Assembly (NCBI GenBank): GCA_004369045.1
Contig: ML213532.1
Span: forward strand, 176,314 to 226,220
Direction: 5' to 3'
DNA length: 49,907 nucleotides
Source of the DNA: Heliocybe sulcata
Taxonomy: Eukaryota > Basidiomycota > Agaricomycetes > Gloeophyllales > Gloeophyllaceae
The position numbers and the translations under genes are program-made. Shown here piece by piece: positions 24,101 through 36,300 of this stretch. The notes below the pieces were generated by a model that worked only from the letters and a program-made list of their open reading frames with translations, made no database searches and was not told where the DNA came from. Every line of letters starts with the position of its first letter. Positions within the stretch are counted from its first letter, which is position 1.

Positions 24101-24938
24101 TTCGTACCACGAGATCCTCTGATCCGGCTACCTTTCCAAGGGGGCGTGACTTGCGGCTGCCAAACGGCCGGACTTGGAATGTATCGCCTTTTGACATTGC
24201 TTGCCGGGCTAAGTACTCGGGGATTCGTGCGCATCTCTTATCCGAAAAGTTGGTAACAACGAATGTCTTGGATACTGCCCTCAATATGTCTACCTCGTCC
24301 CGGGAAAAGATGTACCGTCCAGACTCCGGTAGCCTTATCATTTGGAAGTTCGGCCAGAGATTTTTTGTGGATCTTCCAAACACCGTGGCGGCACTCTGGA
24401 TCATAGGAAACTCAACGGTAGAACGGCTTACATTGCCGTCCCTGTTCGCGGTCCTTGTCCGAGACTCGGAGACTGCCGGGATCTGCTATGTCCTGAGCCA
24501 AAAGTTCAAGTCGCGCGTCTCTCGGCAGACCGGTAGGCATGACTTCTTGAGTGGAGTTGATTACACGCCATTCGCGGGTGCGTCGCTACGACGGCTCTTC
24601 TCCTGAAATACTGACGAGCAGCCCTTTGATGTTCAGGGCGAGCTCTGGTTCAATTCGAACGCTCTACCCTACCAGAGCACAAGGGTACGCGAACCGTCGT
24701 CCTCCGCATCCTGAAAGTCATGACAAAGTCCGACGGCTCTGATGACGCGTCCTGGACGCCGGAGCCGCAGGAGGATGGCTTGGATATGACAGGGATGCAG
24801 GAGCACTGTTCGTCAGTGGATGTCGACAAGCCTCAGCCTGGCAGTGGACTACTTCCCTCGTCAGCGAAAGCCCTAAGGATTCTATTCGATAACGAAGCTC
24901 TCCAAGAGAGTAAAGACGGCAGAGGAGCTAAGTCATGA
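21187..24938 (+). CDS. R4: six-domain array repeat protein
   Basis: Exons 21187-24577 and 24637-24938 (59-nt intron) give about 1230 residues. I chose ATG at 21187 (MVARGNGIISASKP) because it aligns with the R6 start; codons upstream need a non-ATG start. The leader is rich in Arg and Ser and ends at QRRWASAGK. YWHL cores are coded at 21619, 22117, 22618, 23110, 23602 and 24052. Domains 2 and 3 are nearly identical to each other (both with VHFHMAPE and SSDTATFPSGRDLQLPNG), pointing to a recent internal duplication. The linker before domain 6 is about 50 bp shorter than usual. The cap has FGQRFFVDLPNTVAALW, and the tail exon (RALVQFERSTLPEHKGTR onward) is full length and ends GRGAKS. Function unknown. 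Confidence 0.82.
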
Positions 24939-26195
24939 GCTGGCACACTTGATCATTTCCGCTTCACTGCTCATATCGTGTTTTCTTCATGGCGACTAAT
25001 GAACGTAACAACACCAGGTTCAGACGGACGGTAGACGTGCGCCGCGTTACTCCTATAGTATGACTACGACCTCGGCGGTCGAGCCTACGGCTTTGTAAAC
25101 CACGAAATTTGGCAGATACGTTGATCCTCTCCAGATTGGGAAGTGTGTGTCGAAGGCCATGGCATCTCCGACAGCGTAATGTTTCGGCTACCTTTACTCA
25201 AGTCACACAGCTCGATAGCGGGTTCTGGACGTCTTCCGGACAGTGTTCACTGCGGTTTCTTACAGTTTACATTATAAACCACCGCTGACATGTGCATCTT
25301 CCGATACCTCTCTATGTCATTACACTTCACCTATAACCAACGCCCTTGCACTAGCGGCGACATCAGCCTTCAATATGCATATGGTTTCCTTTCGCTACCC
25401 CTCTAATGGATGAATGAACGCGGTACAGTCTGTCCAGTTAAATGGGTTATGTAGAAAGCACACCTTACTTGTCGGATCCGTCTTACCGATAGATGTCACG
25501 CAGGGATACGCTGGGCTCCCTCATGGTGGGTCGCTGCTGCATCCGGGTTGGTTTATAATCAGTAGCTCCTCTTATTTCCTGACGCTAATAGGTTCTGTGC
25601 TGAAAGGTCGAGTCATGTACTGTCAGCCGTCCGGTTGATCCACACTACAATGATACAGTACTGTCGCGTCTGATCCTGGCCTAGCGCGGAGCCAGCGATG
25701 GCTGTGCAACTCGCGTGGTAACTCAGTGCCGCATGACGAGCCAATCAGGACGGGGTACGTGCGACTAGCTGCAGCAGACGAGAGGAGGGCATGCTCGACA
25801 CCAGATCGTTCACCATGAAGCTGTTAGTCCTAGTATGCCTCCGGTACCAGTCCGACGGTGAGTCAACATGCTCATGGAGCATCAGAGGATAATGGGATGG
25901 TGAGCATCGAACGCGCAAAGGCAGTGCCTTGGCACCCCAGCGACTTAACAGATCTCCAGCGCGATCTAGGACTCCTAAAGTCGCATTGTATATGAATAAT
26001 TGTGAATACTTTTTGAGATCCTGTCATCAACTCGAGGTCGACAGCGCAAGGCCCAAAGTCATCAGTCACCACTAGACTCAAATAATACCCACTCAGTTAC
26101 TGCTTCTTCCTTCTCCTCGGTTTCTGGTATCGGTACTAGATGTGTCTGACTCCCCTAAGCACGCTGATATCACTCGGTCCTCGTTCATACCTACG
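24939..26195. repeat. 3' flank of R4 (T module with gene remnant)
   Basis: Shared 3' flank after the R4 stop, then the TTGTCGGATCCG stretch at ~25470 that also occurs at 29755 and 38360. Bases ~25780-26160 are a strongly eroded copy of the spliced gene better seen at 30166 and 39223. Its donor region (CCGACGGTGAGTCA at ~25855) and end region (CTCAGTTACTGCTTC at ~26093, TGTCTGAC at ~26141) are recognisable. The gene is dead in this unit. Confidence 0.5.
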
Positions 26196-27240
26196 CTTAA
26201 GCCCCCTCACAGTAACGACGACATCAGTGTTCCACTAGTCGCTATCTGTCTATATGGACCGGACCATCTCGATTAGTCCAGCGGCACTGGTTACACCCCG
26301 AATATGTCTACTCTGATCCCGCCTTCGTCCCGTCCGAGTTCGGACAATACAATCACAGACCGTGAGGCCATCGGGGACAGAATGCAAATAGCATATATGC
26401 TTGGCCTCTGGCCGTCGGGGTCTCTTCCCATTCGAAAGTGCTATTCTCTGGACAACTTAAGCGATGCATAGGAGGGAGGTCTGGTCAGCGTGAGGAATAT
26501 GACCGACGCGATAAATGGATGCCTTTCCTCTGTGGTGCACGCTTCGACGGCTGTCGCTCTCCGGAGACAATGGAAGATATCGGAGAAAACGAACATGGCC
26601 CTAGAGTCATCATCAGCTCCCACAGCAAATGGATTACACGCCGTAGCCACCACCTTCTTACCATCTTGGAAATCGTCTTTCTCTGCCGACCTAATGTCCT
26701 GAGCCGCGGGATCAGGGACGGCGTGACCCCCTAGTCTTTGCATGCTTCTTATGATTTTCCCGTCGAGCTCAATGCCATCCAGGCATACAAGGTATCGGAA
26801 GTCCGATATGGATGTGCAATCCAGAGCCTCGTAAAAGCATTATTGAAGCTCCAGATGTCAGATGAGACGTGATTGAGGTCCAAGCAAATGCCGCCAAGAG
26901 TGAGAGTGTCGAGGGGCGTCGAAAGGCGGTAGACTTCCACGCCCTTCTCCCAATAAATTTCAGCTTGTCGTACAGCATGCTAGCACAGAGTATACCGTCC
27001 ACCTGGAAGATACGCCATAGTGGACGAGACACAACGCATCGTATGGGTCGATGCCCGTCAGCTCATACGGGTGGAGATAGTTCGCGAGACAGCATGTAAT
27101 GTCCACATACCGGAACCCTGATCTACGCAGAGACCATGCTGGAGCTCATTTGTAGAGGTAAAACAACAAGCCTACCGCGCTATAAGGAGACAGCACAGAT
27201 AACGGTCAACGACGGCGGGCTACCATTCCTCGCCATTTCT
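26196..27240. repeat. Upstream module M, copy C
   Basis: Shorter copy of the M spacer before R5; its beginning is missing relative to B and D. Minus-strand fragments at 26743-26441 and 26940-26749 (LDTLTLGGICLDLNHVSSDIW) give the clearest view of the ancestral antisense frame, which in copies A, B and D is read in other frames. No intact gene. Confidence 0.55.
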
Positions 27241-27242
27241 AG

Positions 27243-27278
27243 TCGCGTGACGTCAGCACAGGTCACGTGCTCGTGACA
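27243..27278 (+). promoter_or_regulatory. Array palindrome box of R5
   Basis: GCGTGACGTCA at 27245 and GTCACGTGCTCGTGACA at 27262-27278, 144 bp before the R5 start. The two parts are closer together than in R4 and R6 (about 6 bp instead of 13). Confidence 0.55.
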
Positions 27279-27421
27279 AATTCACCTCCGCAAGCTGGTT
27301 CGAACTTGAGCGAACGTTGGATTCACTTGCGCCAGTAAGTTGTCCTCCACTATAGCGTTAATGAGTACCGACTCTCATTTTCAAACCTTACCGTTCACGA
27401 CAGAGGGCGTCTGTGAACGGC

Positions 27422-29214
27422 ATGATTAGAGTCTCGAAACCGACATTTCGTCATTGGCGAGATGTTCGCGATAGGAAGCATCTCGTCTATGTTACAGGCT
27501 CCCAGAACATGTTATTGGCATGCCTCTCATTTACATGCAGTAGTCCTGTGCAGAAGCGGTGGGCATCTGCGGCGAAAGCGCGGGTCTATCCAGGGAAACG
27601 TCGTGTTCCCCCGTCCAACATTCCTGCTACTGCCGCCACCTGGCCCCCCACCTCTGCCCTGCTACTGCATACGCTGAACCAGGCGCGACTGGATGACGAA
27701 GATTTCCTTGATCTTAGTGGGCGAGTAGAGAGGACTGTCCGGTCTTCATTGGCATCTGGAGAAGCCCAGTTTCAAATGCGCTATTTCCAGTCTGATGGTC
27801 GCGATATACCATTCCCTCCGGATTCTCATGGATTCCTCTACTGGCATATAGAGTTTGGTGCACCGCCTGTCGAAGGGCAGGTTCGCTTTCGTATCACCAA
27901 ATCATCTGATTCGGCTACCTTTCATAGTGGGCGCGACTTGCATCTGCCAAACGGCAAGACTTGGAATATACCGCTCTCCCGCATTGCTCGCAGGTCAGAG
28001 TACTCTGGGCTTCGTGCGCATCTTCTCTCCGAGAAGCTGGTAACAGCTCAGGTGCTGAAGACCGCCCTGAATGGTTCTCCCTCCTCTCAAGACGCACATC
28101 GTATTCCCAAATCCGACATTCCTTCTACCGCCGCCACTGGGCTCCGCCATGGCTCTGCCCTCCGATTGCGCACCCTAAAGCGGACACGACTAGATGTCAA
28201 AGACTTTGTCGATCTTACTGGACGATTAACGAAAACTGTCCACTTTCCAGCGGCACATGAAGAGCCCAGCTTTCAAATGCGCTATTACGGACAAGGTGTA
28301 CCCTTTTCTCCAGAGTCTCATGGATTCTTCTACTGGCATCTAGACCCTGATGCGCCTCCTGTATCCGGGCAAGTCCGCTTTCGCACCACCGCATCCTCTG
28401 ACCCGGCCACCTTCCCAATTGGGCACGACTTGCAGCTGCCGGACGGCCGGATCTGGCATATATCGCTCTTTGATATTGCCCGCCGGGCAACGTACTCTGG
28501 CCTTCGTGCACACCTTCTCTCTGAGAAGTTGGTAACAGTGAAGCTGCTGGATAGTGCCTCGAGCATTACTGCTGCGAAAGGGGAAAAGGTAGGCCATCCG
28601 GCCACCGGTAGCTTGCTCATTTGGAAGTTTGGACAGAGATTTCTTGTGGATTTTCCAAGCATCAAGACCGCAATTTGGATTTTAGGAAGCTCAATGGCAG
28701 AACGCCTTCTCTTACCGCGTCTGTTCTCGGTTCATGTCCGAGAATCAGAGAGCGCCGGGATCTGCTATGTACTGAGCGAAAGTTCTAAGTCGTCCGTCTC
28801 TGGGCAGACCGGTAGGCATGGCTTCTTGAACGGAGTCGATTATACGCCGTTCGCAGGTGCGTCGCTACGACTGCTCTTATGAAATACTTACGAGCAGCCG
28901 AATAATGTTCAGGGCGAGCTTTGGTTCAGTTCGAACGCTCTACCCTACCAGAGCACAAGGGTACGCGAACCGTCGTCCTCCGTATCCTCAAAGTCATGAA
29001 AAAATCGGACGGCTCTGATGACGCGTCCTGGACGCCGGAGCCGCAGGAGGATGGCTTGGATATGTCAGGGATGCACCAGCACGCTTGGTCAGTGGATGTC
29101 GACCAGCCTCAGCCTGGGAGTGGATTTCGTCCCTCGTCAGCGAAAGCGCTACGCATTCTTTTCGATAACGAGGCTTCCCAAAAACGTCGAGATCGCCGAA
29201 GAGCTAAGTCATGA
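27422..29214 (+). CDS. R5: two-domain array repeat protein
   Basis: Exons 27422-28856 and 28913-29214 (56-nt intron) give about 578 residues, the shortest member. The first ATG in the aligned frame is at 27422 (MIRVSKPTFRHW). The upstream GTG at 27413 is in frame but not a usual start. The leader ends at QKRWASAAK. Domains have YWHI at 27839 and YWHL at 28331. Domain 2 and the linker before it (SPSSQDAHRIPKSDIPSTAA) are almost the same as domains 3-4 of R6, so R5 may be a contracted relative of R6. The C-terminal cap and full-length tail are intact, which shows the frame is kept even with two domains. Confidence 0.8.
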
Positions 29215-30165
29215 GCTCGCACTACTCCATCATCTCCGCTCTAGTGCTTATATCATGTTTTATTCGTGGCCACTAATGAAGGTAATAACACCAGGTTCAG
29301 GTGGACCGTAGACATGCGCCGTGTTATTCATATAATATGACTAAGACCTCGGCGGCGAGCCTACGGCTTTGTAAACTACGTAAATCATAAATCATCACTT
29401 GCCTGTGGTATATTGATCCAGTCCAGATTAGGGAGAGTCTGCCAAAAGCCACGGCATTCTGTTACTGCAGCAGTGCCATATTTGCGCTACCTTCACTCAA
29501 TTCCAAGTCACACAGTTCGGCAGTGGGTGGTGGACCTCCCGAGTACCGTGTAATGCATTTTCCTCCAGTTTACATTGTAAACTTACCGCTGACATGTGCG
29601 TCTTTTGATATATCTTTATATGTCATTGCCTTGATCCAACTTTACCTATATTCAAGTGCGCTCGCACTGGTGGATACATCATCCCTCAATGTGGTGTCGT
29701 TTCGCTACCCCTCTGATGCATATTAATGGATGAACGGAGGCGGTTCCCAGTTCTCGGATCCGTTTCGCCTCTCGAGTCCCTGCTTCATCCGGGTTGATGT
29801 ATAATCAGTAGCTCCTCTTATTTTCTGAAACCGATAGCTCTTACGCTGAAAGGTTTAATCCTGTACTGTCAGACGTCCAGCTGGTCCACACTACCCCGGA
29901 CTTGCTCACGCCTATGTGGGACCATAATCACCTGGCTTTGATTGGACCATGCTGACGACCAAATGGTCGATACGTCTAGAGCAATATGTTTCAGGAACAG
30001 ACGCCCTGTAGAGCCTATCGATTTTAGTACTTCCGTTGGCAGACTGAAGTCCTGTAGCCTTCACGATGCAGTGACCAGTTCCCGCCGCCTGAACGTCGGC
30101 ACTGCCGTCGGGAAATCCATGCACGACAGTAATAGTGAACAGTTGCAAGGATACCAAAACGAGCT
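29215..30165. repeat. 3' flank of R5 (T module, first part)
   Basis: Shared with the flanks of R4 and R6: the 3' UTR-like start, the CAGTTTACATTGTAAAC stretch near 29570, the ATCCGGGTTGATGTATAATC stretch near 29790 and the CCACACTACCCCGG stretch near 29886. It contains no gene that I can support. Confidence 0.5.
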
Positions 30166-31160
30166 ATGCCTGGCGTAAAGGATGTAAGACAGAATGCATA
30201 CCGCGATATCCGGCTTGAATTACGATGGTACACTGTCGACACTGTCGCGTCCCCGCGACTCGCAGCTGAGTCAGCGATGGCTGTGCAACTCGCGTGTCCA
30301 GCCATTCGGTGCCGCACGCCCAGCCAATCAGAAATCCCTCAACCGACAGGTTACTTGCAAGGAGCCACACTAGTACTAGGCGAGCGGCGGGCATCCTCAA
30401 CGCCAGTTATCTCAGGAGGTCATAATTTTCTTAGCCCTGGTATGCCTCCCGTACCAATTCTGACGGTGAGTCAGGCATGCATATGGAGCATCGGATGATA
30501 ACGGGACGGTAAGCATCGGACGCGCAAAGGCAGTGCTTTGGCGCTCAGCTAACGTGTCTACAGCGCCATGTAGACTTCTCAGAGTCGCATATGTACAGGA
30601 TCATTTAGGAACACCTTAGAGATCCTGTAATGGACTCGACGTCGACAGAGCAGGAGCCTAGGGACGGCGCGTACTGCAACCGTGCAACCAGTACTACCAG
30701 CGCCAGCGCAAGCCAAAATGCCACTCAGGACCAACACGTACGATACCGCACTCTCGCATGATTTCGTTATACAGTCTGTGGCCAAGTTTACTTACCACGC
30801 AGCAGCTACAGGTCATACGCTACCTCTACCCACACAGTGGCATTAACCTGACCAGCTAATTTAAGACTATCGCTTGATGCACTGCGCCGTCGGGGACAAT
30901 CGGCATACCTCTCGCATGACCATTGGTTGCACTTTCAATACCCGTCCTACGCCTCCCCGCAATCCTGCGCATAGCAATTGTTGTATCCGATGCATTCGCA
31001 CCTGCGGGTGAAACCGTTATGACGACTCAGACGGCATGGTCTCCTGAGGCCATGTATCATCAGCGAAGGTGATCAATTGCCACGAGACTCTTACAATCCC
31101 TACTCAGTTACTGCTTCCGTTTTCTCCGCGGTTTCTCGTACCGGCATTGGATATGTCTGA
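30166..31160 (+). pseudogene. T-module spliced gene remnant, unit 5
   Basis: ATG at 30166 opens 100 codons (MPGVKDVRQNAYRD ... MPPVPILT) that end at a good donor (GTGAGT, 30466). The acceptor is CTACAG at 30563 and the next exon starts RHVDFSESHMY but meets TAG within 15 codons. The last recognisable part (SYNPYSVTASVFSAVSRTG to a TGA near 31160) matches unit 6 residue for residue. The unit 6 copy has a different stop (in exon 1), so the ancestral gene can be recognised but each copy is broken. I do not recognise the protein. Confidence 0.5.
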
Positions 31161-31489
31161 CTCTCGTAAGGACATTGACACCAAACAGCCCTCCTTCATT
31201 GGTACGTCTTGCATACCACTTTTTCGCTGTTGGCGGTTGATGGCACACCCGCCGCTATCTGCAAGACCGTAGCGGCACCTACAGAGCATGTCGGGCTCCT
31301 GATGCAGAATCAAGGGGCCATGCTCGCGAATGGAAGGCTTGATCGACCATACGCGGTATCATGTATTGTTCTAAAGACTTACACTTCCGAAGGTGCTCTG
31401 CCGACTGCGCGCGTCGCTTCCCGGCACGGGCTCTTTCGTATCCACCTAGTACGTTCATGATGGCACATCGCTAGCCACGATCCCTCCAG
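31161..31489 (+). other. Shared end of T module, unit 5
   Basis: This stretch matches 40149-40470. A common open segment reads TVAAPTEHVGLLMQNQ (31270-31310 here). In unit 6 it is part of a 75-codon ORF from 40140; here the frame is shifted upstream. It could be a downstream small gene or a further exon of the T gene. Confidence 0.4.
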
Positions 31490-33230
31490 GGGCAAAAGCA
31501 CCAAGGAGATATCCCAAAAACTGGCGCAGGAGATTGGCGTGATTTATTTGTTAGTGATGTTATGGTTGGATAAAGACGGCGGAGAGGTGATAGAGGAGAA
31601 TAGGTATATCGAGTTCTCGATTGTGAATGGGATGATAAGCGGATGATAAGCGGATTACGAGGGTCTGCATGACAATGAAAGAGGCTGAACAGGTGTTTGT
31701 GAGCGGAAAGGTGATTAATCCGCGACGTCGGTGCCCGGTGAAAGTTTTGCCTGCAAGTAGATAACGGAATTCCGTGCCGCGTCGAAACCGACTCGATCTG
31801 TCGTGCCATGGCTTCGTAGGCAAGTCCACGTCTTCTCTTGGGAGCTGTATCCAATACACCTTGGTATGTTTCAGCTGAAGAGCGCCTCCTGAAGGGCAGA
31901 CTGTCAGTAGGCTGGTCGTATCACGGTTGCACTGGATTGCCTAGTTTTCTACGGGCTTCGTTATCTATATCTCCTGTTCCACTCGTATCGCCCTAGGTCG
32001 AGATTACATACTACTGTGGCTTGAAGATCACCTCTGAATGGTGCCGCGACATGAGCGTCGCTCCATGCCCGAGTAGTAAGAGACCTACTCGCCTTGACTT
32101 TACCTATGGTTAAGCGCCTCGTGGTAGTGACGATATGGGCGGTCCATTGATCGCTCCCTGTCTATGTGAACGGGATCAGCGCGACTTGTCCAGCGGAACT
32201 GGTAACACACCGAATAAGAATATGTCTACTGACCGTCGGAGTCTACCCATTCGAGAGTCCTATTCTCAGGTCAACTCAAGCGATGCATTAGGAGGGAGGT
32301 CCGGTCAGCCTGACGTATATGACCGACACGATGAATGGATGGCTTGCCTCTGTGGTGAACAGTCAACGGCTGCCATTCTCCGGAGACTCTTGAAGATATC
32401 GGAGTAATGTCGACCAAGTTGAAAAGATACGGTGTGTGTGCAGTCGAAACGTATCTGTTCAACCCTCCGGCCTACAGCGCCCGACAACTCGGCTGTCCCC
32501 CAAAACCTGACTATAGATCGCTATAGCTAACGATCTGGCGAAGGTCGCACCTAGAGTCATCCATCAGCTCCCACAGCAGTACTGAACGGCCTGCGAGCTT
32601 ACCATATCTCTCACCAAACTGATTATACACTGTGGCCACCACCTCCTTGCCATCTTGCCGATCGTCCTCCCCCGGTCATATGACGCAGCAAGACATGACC
32701 CGATAGGCGTTGCATGCTTCTTCTGACTCCCCAGAGAGCTCAATACCGTCCAGGCATGCAAGAAAGCCACGGTATCAGAGTCCGATATCGATGCGCAACC
32801 GAGAGCTGCGTAGGAGCACTCTTCAAATCCCAGGCAGCAGGTGAGACGGGGTTGAGGTCCCTGCAGATGCCGCCAAGAGTGAGAGTGTCGAGAAGCCTTG
32901 AAAGGAAAGAAGTTGCGGGCCACGTTCGTCCAGTAAAGTCTCAGCGAGCTGTACAGCATGCTAGGAGAGCATATTAAGCACATAGAAGATAGGTCCGAGC
33001 GGTGGCCAGGAGTGGAGATAGTTTCTTACAGCGGTCACATACCGGCGCCGCAGCCTAAAGACCGTGTTCGACCTTATTTGCAGAGTTATAACAACGGGCC
33101 ATACGTCGAGCTAGCGATAGAACAACAATATTCCACGGTTAAGGATACTAGCTAGGGTTGAGAACGTTGACAGTCAATGTCAGACAGCTCCCGACACTAT
33201 TTCTCCTCGCGTGACGTCAGCATCTCGCTC
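31490..33230. repeat. Upstream module M, copy D
   Basis: Full-length copy before R6. It starts at the CCAAAAACTGGCG stretch (31515), which is found again at 40525 just before the mobile element. Minus-strand fragments (31859-31560, 31854-31471, 32983-32564) are homologous to pieces in copy B but frame-shifted relative to each other. I see no intact gene. Confidence 0.6.
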
Positions 33231-33249
33231 AGGTCACGCGTCCGTGACA
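33208..33249 (+). promoter_or_regulatory. Array palindrome box of R6
   Basis: GCGTGACGTCAGCAT at 33209 and GTCACGCGTCCGTGACA at 33233-33249, 104 bp before the R6 start. Confidence 0.6.
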
Positions 33250-33352
33250 AGTTGGTTCGTACTCGAACTTTCAATCCTCCTGCGCCGGTAGGTTGTCCTC
33301 TACTACAACAATAAATGCCCGAGTTTTATTCTGTGACAGCAACCTGTATGAG

Positions 33353-36300
33353 ATGATGGCCCGCGGAAACGGCATCATCAGCGCCTCGAAGCCGATACTT
33401 CGCAATTGGCAAAACATTCGCAACGGGAGGCGCGTCTTCTGCGTTTCAGGCCGCCAGGAGAGATTACCGGCCTGCCTACCATTCACATGCAATAACCTTT
33501 TGCAAAGGCGGTGGAAATCCGCAGGGAAAGCGCTCGTCTATGAAGACAAGCATCGTATTCGCCGGTCCAACGTTCCTGCTACCGCCTCCACCGGGCCCCG
33601 CAAAGGCTCAGCCCTGCCATTGCGGACCCTAAACCAGACACAACTAAATGCCGAAGATTTTGTCGACCTTTCCGGGAGAGTGTGCAAAACTGTGCGGTCT
33701 GCACTGGTGCCTGAAGGACTCGCGCTTCGAATGTACTACCTCGAAGTCAGCCATAGCTGCCATACGAGAGGTTGTAAAGGTATACCATTCCCTCCGGAGT
33801 CTCACGGTTTCCTCTACTGGCATCTCCAGCCTGATGGGCCGCCCGTATCTGGACATGTCCGCTTTCGCATCACGAAATCCTCTGACCCGGCTACCTTTCC
33901 AAGCGGGCACGACTTGCAGCTTCCAGACGGCCGGATCTGGAATATACCACTCTTGCGCATTGCTCGCTGTTCAAGGTACTCGGGACTCCGTGTACACCTT
34001 CTCTCCGAGAATCTGGTAACAGCAAAGGTGCTGGATTCGGCCCTCAACCATTCTGCCGTTCATCAAGACAAAAGTCGTATTCCCAAGTCCGATACGCCTG
34101 CTACCGTCGCCGCCATCCCCGTACGTTCAGCCCTGCAGTTGCATACGCTGGACCAGACACGACTCAATGACGAAGATTTTCATGATCTCACTGGGCGAGT
34201 AGAGAGTCCTCTCCGCTTTCCATTAGTGCCTGAAGAACCTAGCTTTCGGATCCGCTATTACCAGTCAGGTCGTCGTCACATACCATTCCCTCCGGAGTCT
34301 CACGGTTTCCTCTACTGGCATCTCCAGCCTGATGGGCCGCCCGTATCTGAACATGTCCGCTTTCGCATCACGAAATCCTCTGACCCGGCTACCTTTCCAA
34401 GCGGGCACGACTTGCAGCTTCCAGACGGCCGGACTTGGAATATACCGCTCTTCCGCATTGCTCGCCATTCAGGGTACTCTGGGCTTCGTGCGCATCTTCT
34501 CTCCGAGAAGCTGGTAACAGCTCAGATGCTGAAGACCACCCTGAGTGGTTCTCCCTCCTCCCAAGACGCACATCGTATTCCCAAATCTGACATTCCTTCT
34601 ACCGCCGCCACTGGGCTCCGCCATGGCTCTGCCCTGCGATTGCGCACCCTAAACCGGCCACGACTAGATGTCAAAGACTTTGTCAATCTTACTGGACGAT
34701 TATCGACAACTGTGCACTTTCCAATGGCACGTGAAGATTCCAGCTTTAAAATGCGCTATGTCAAGTCAGGTGGTTGTCTCATACCATTCCCTCCGGATTC
34801 TCATGGGTTCCTCTACTGGCACCTGGAACCTGACGCTCCGCCTGCATCCGGGCAGGTGCGCTTTCGTACCACTAAATCCTACCGCTATAATACCTTTCCA
34901 ACTGGGCGCGACTTGCAGCTGCCAGATGGTCGGATCTGGCATATACCGTTCTTCCGCATTGCTCACGCGTCAAAATACTCTGGGCTTCGTGCGCATCTTC
35001 TCTCCGAGAACCTGGTAACAGCAAACGTGCTGGATACGGCCCTGAATACTTCTACCTCCTCTCAAGACGAACGTCATACCCCCAAGTCCGACATTCGTTC
35101 TACCGCCGCCACTGGGCTCCGCCATGGCTCTGCCCTGCGACTGCGCACCCTAAACCGGACACGACTAGATGTCAAAGACTTTGTCGATCTTACCGGACGA
35201 TCAACGAAAACTGTGCACTTTCCAATAGCACCTCAAGAGCCCAGCTTTCAAATGCGCTATTACGGACAAGGTGTACCCTTTTCTCCAGAGTCTCATGGAT
35301 TCTTCTACTGGCATCTAGACCCTGATGCGCCTCCTGTATCCGGGCAAGTCCGCTTTCGCACCACCGCATCCTCTGACCCGGCCACCTTCCCAATTGGGCG
35401 CGACTTGCAGCTGCCAGACGGCCGGATCTGGCATATATCGCTCTTCGATATTGCCCGCCGGGCAAAGTACTCTGGCCTTCGTGCAAACCTTCTCTCTGAG
35501 AAGTTGGTAACAGTAAATGTACTGGATACTGCCTTGAACGGCTCTGCCTCCTATCGAGCCAAACATCGTATTCCCAAGTCCGATATCACTGCTACCGTTG
35601 CCACCAACCTCCGCAAAAATTCCGCCCTGACATTGCAAAGCCTGAACCAGGCACGACTAGATTTCGAAGACTTCGTCCATCTTTCCGGGCGAGTATCGAA
35701 ATCTGTGCGCTTTCCAATGGCGCCTGAAGAGCCTAACTTTGGGCTGCACTATTCCCGCTCGGGTGGTCGTGATATACCATTCCCTGCAGTTTCTCAAGGA
35801 TTCCTCTACTGGTATCTCGAACCTGATGCACCGTCTGCATCCGGGCAGGTCCGTTTTCGTACCACGACATCCTGCGACCCGAATACCTTTCCAAGTGGCC
35901 GCGACCTGCAGCTGCCGGACGGCGAGCCTTGGAATATACCGCTCGCCCGCATTGCTCATGTGTCAAAGTACTCTGGCCTTCGTACATACCTTCTCTCAGA
36001 GAAGCTGGTAACGGAAAAGGTGCTGAATACCGTCCCGAACAGTTCGGTATCTTCTCAAGGCAAACATCGTATCCATAAATCCGATATTCCTGCTACCGTT
36101 GCCACCCGGCTCCACGAAGGCTCAGGTCTGCCATTGCACACCCTGAACCAGACACGACTAGACGTCAACCAATTCGTCAATCTTACCGGTCAAAAATCTA
36201 AAAGGGTGCGCTTTCCAGTGGCACCTGAAGAATCTAGCTTTGAAATGCGCTATTTCCGCCCAGGTGGTCGTGATATGCCATTCCCTCCAGATTCTCAGGG

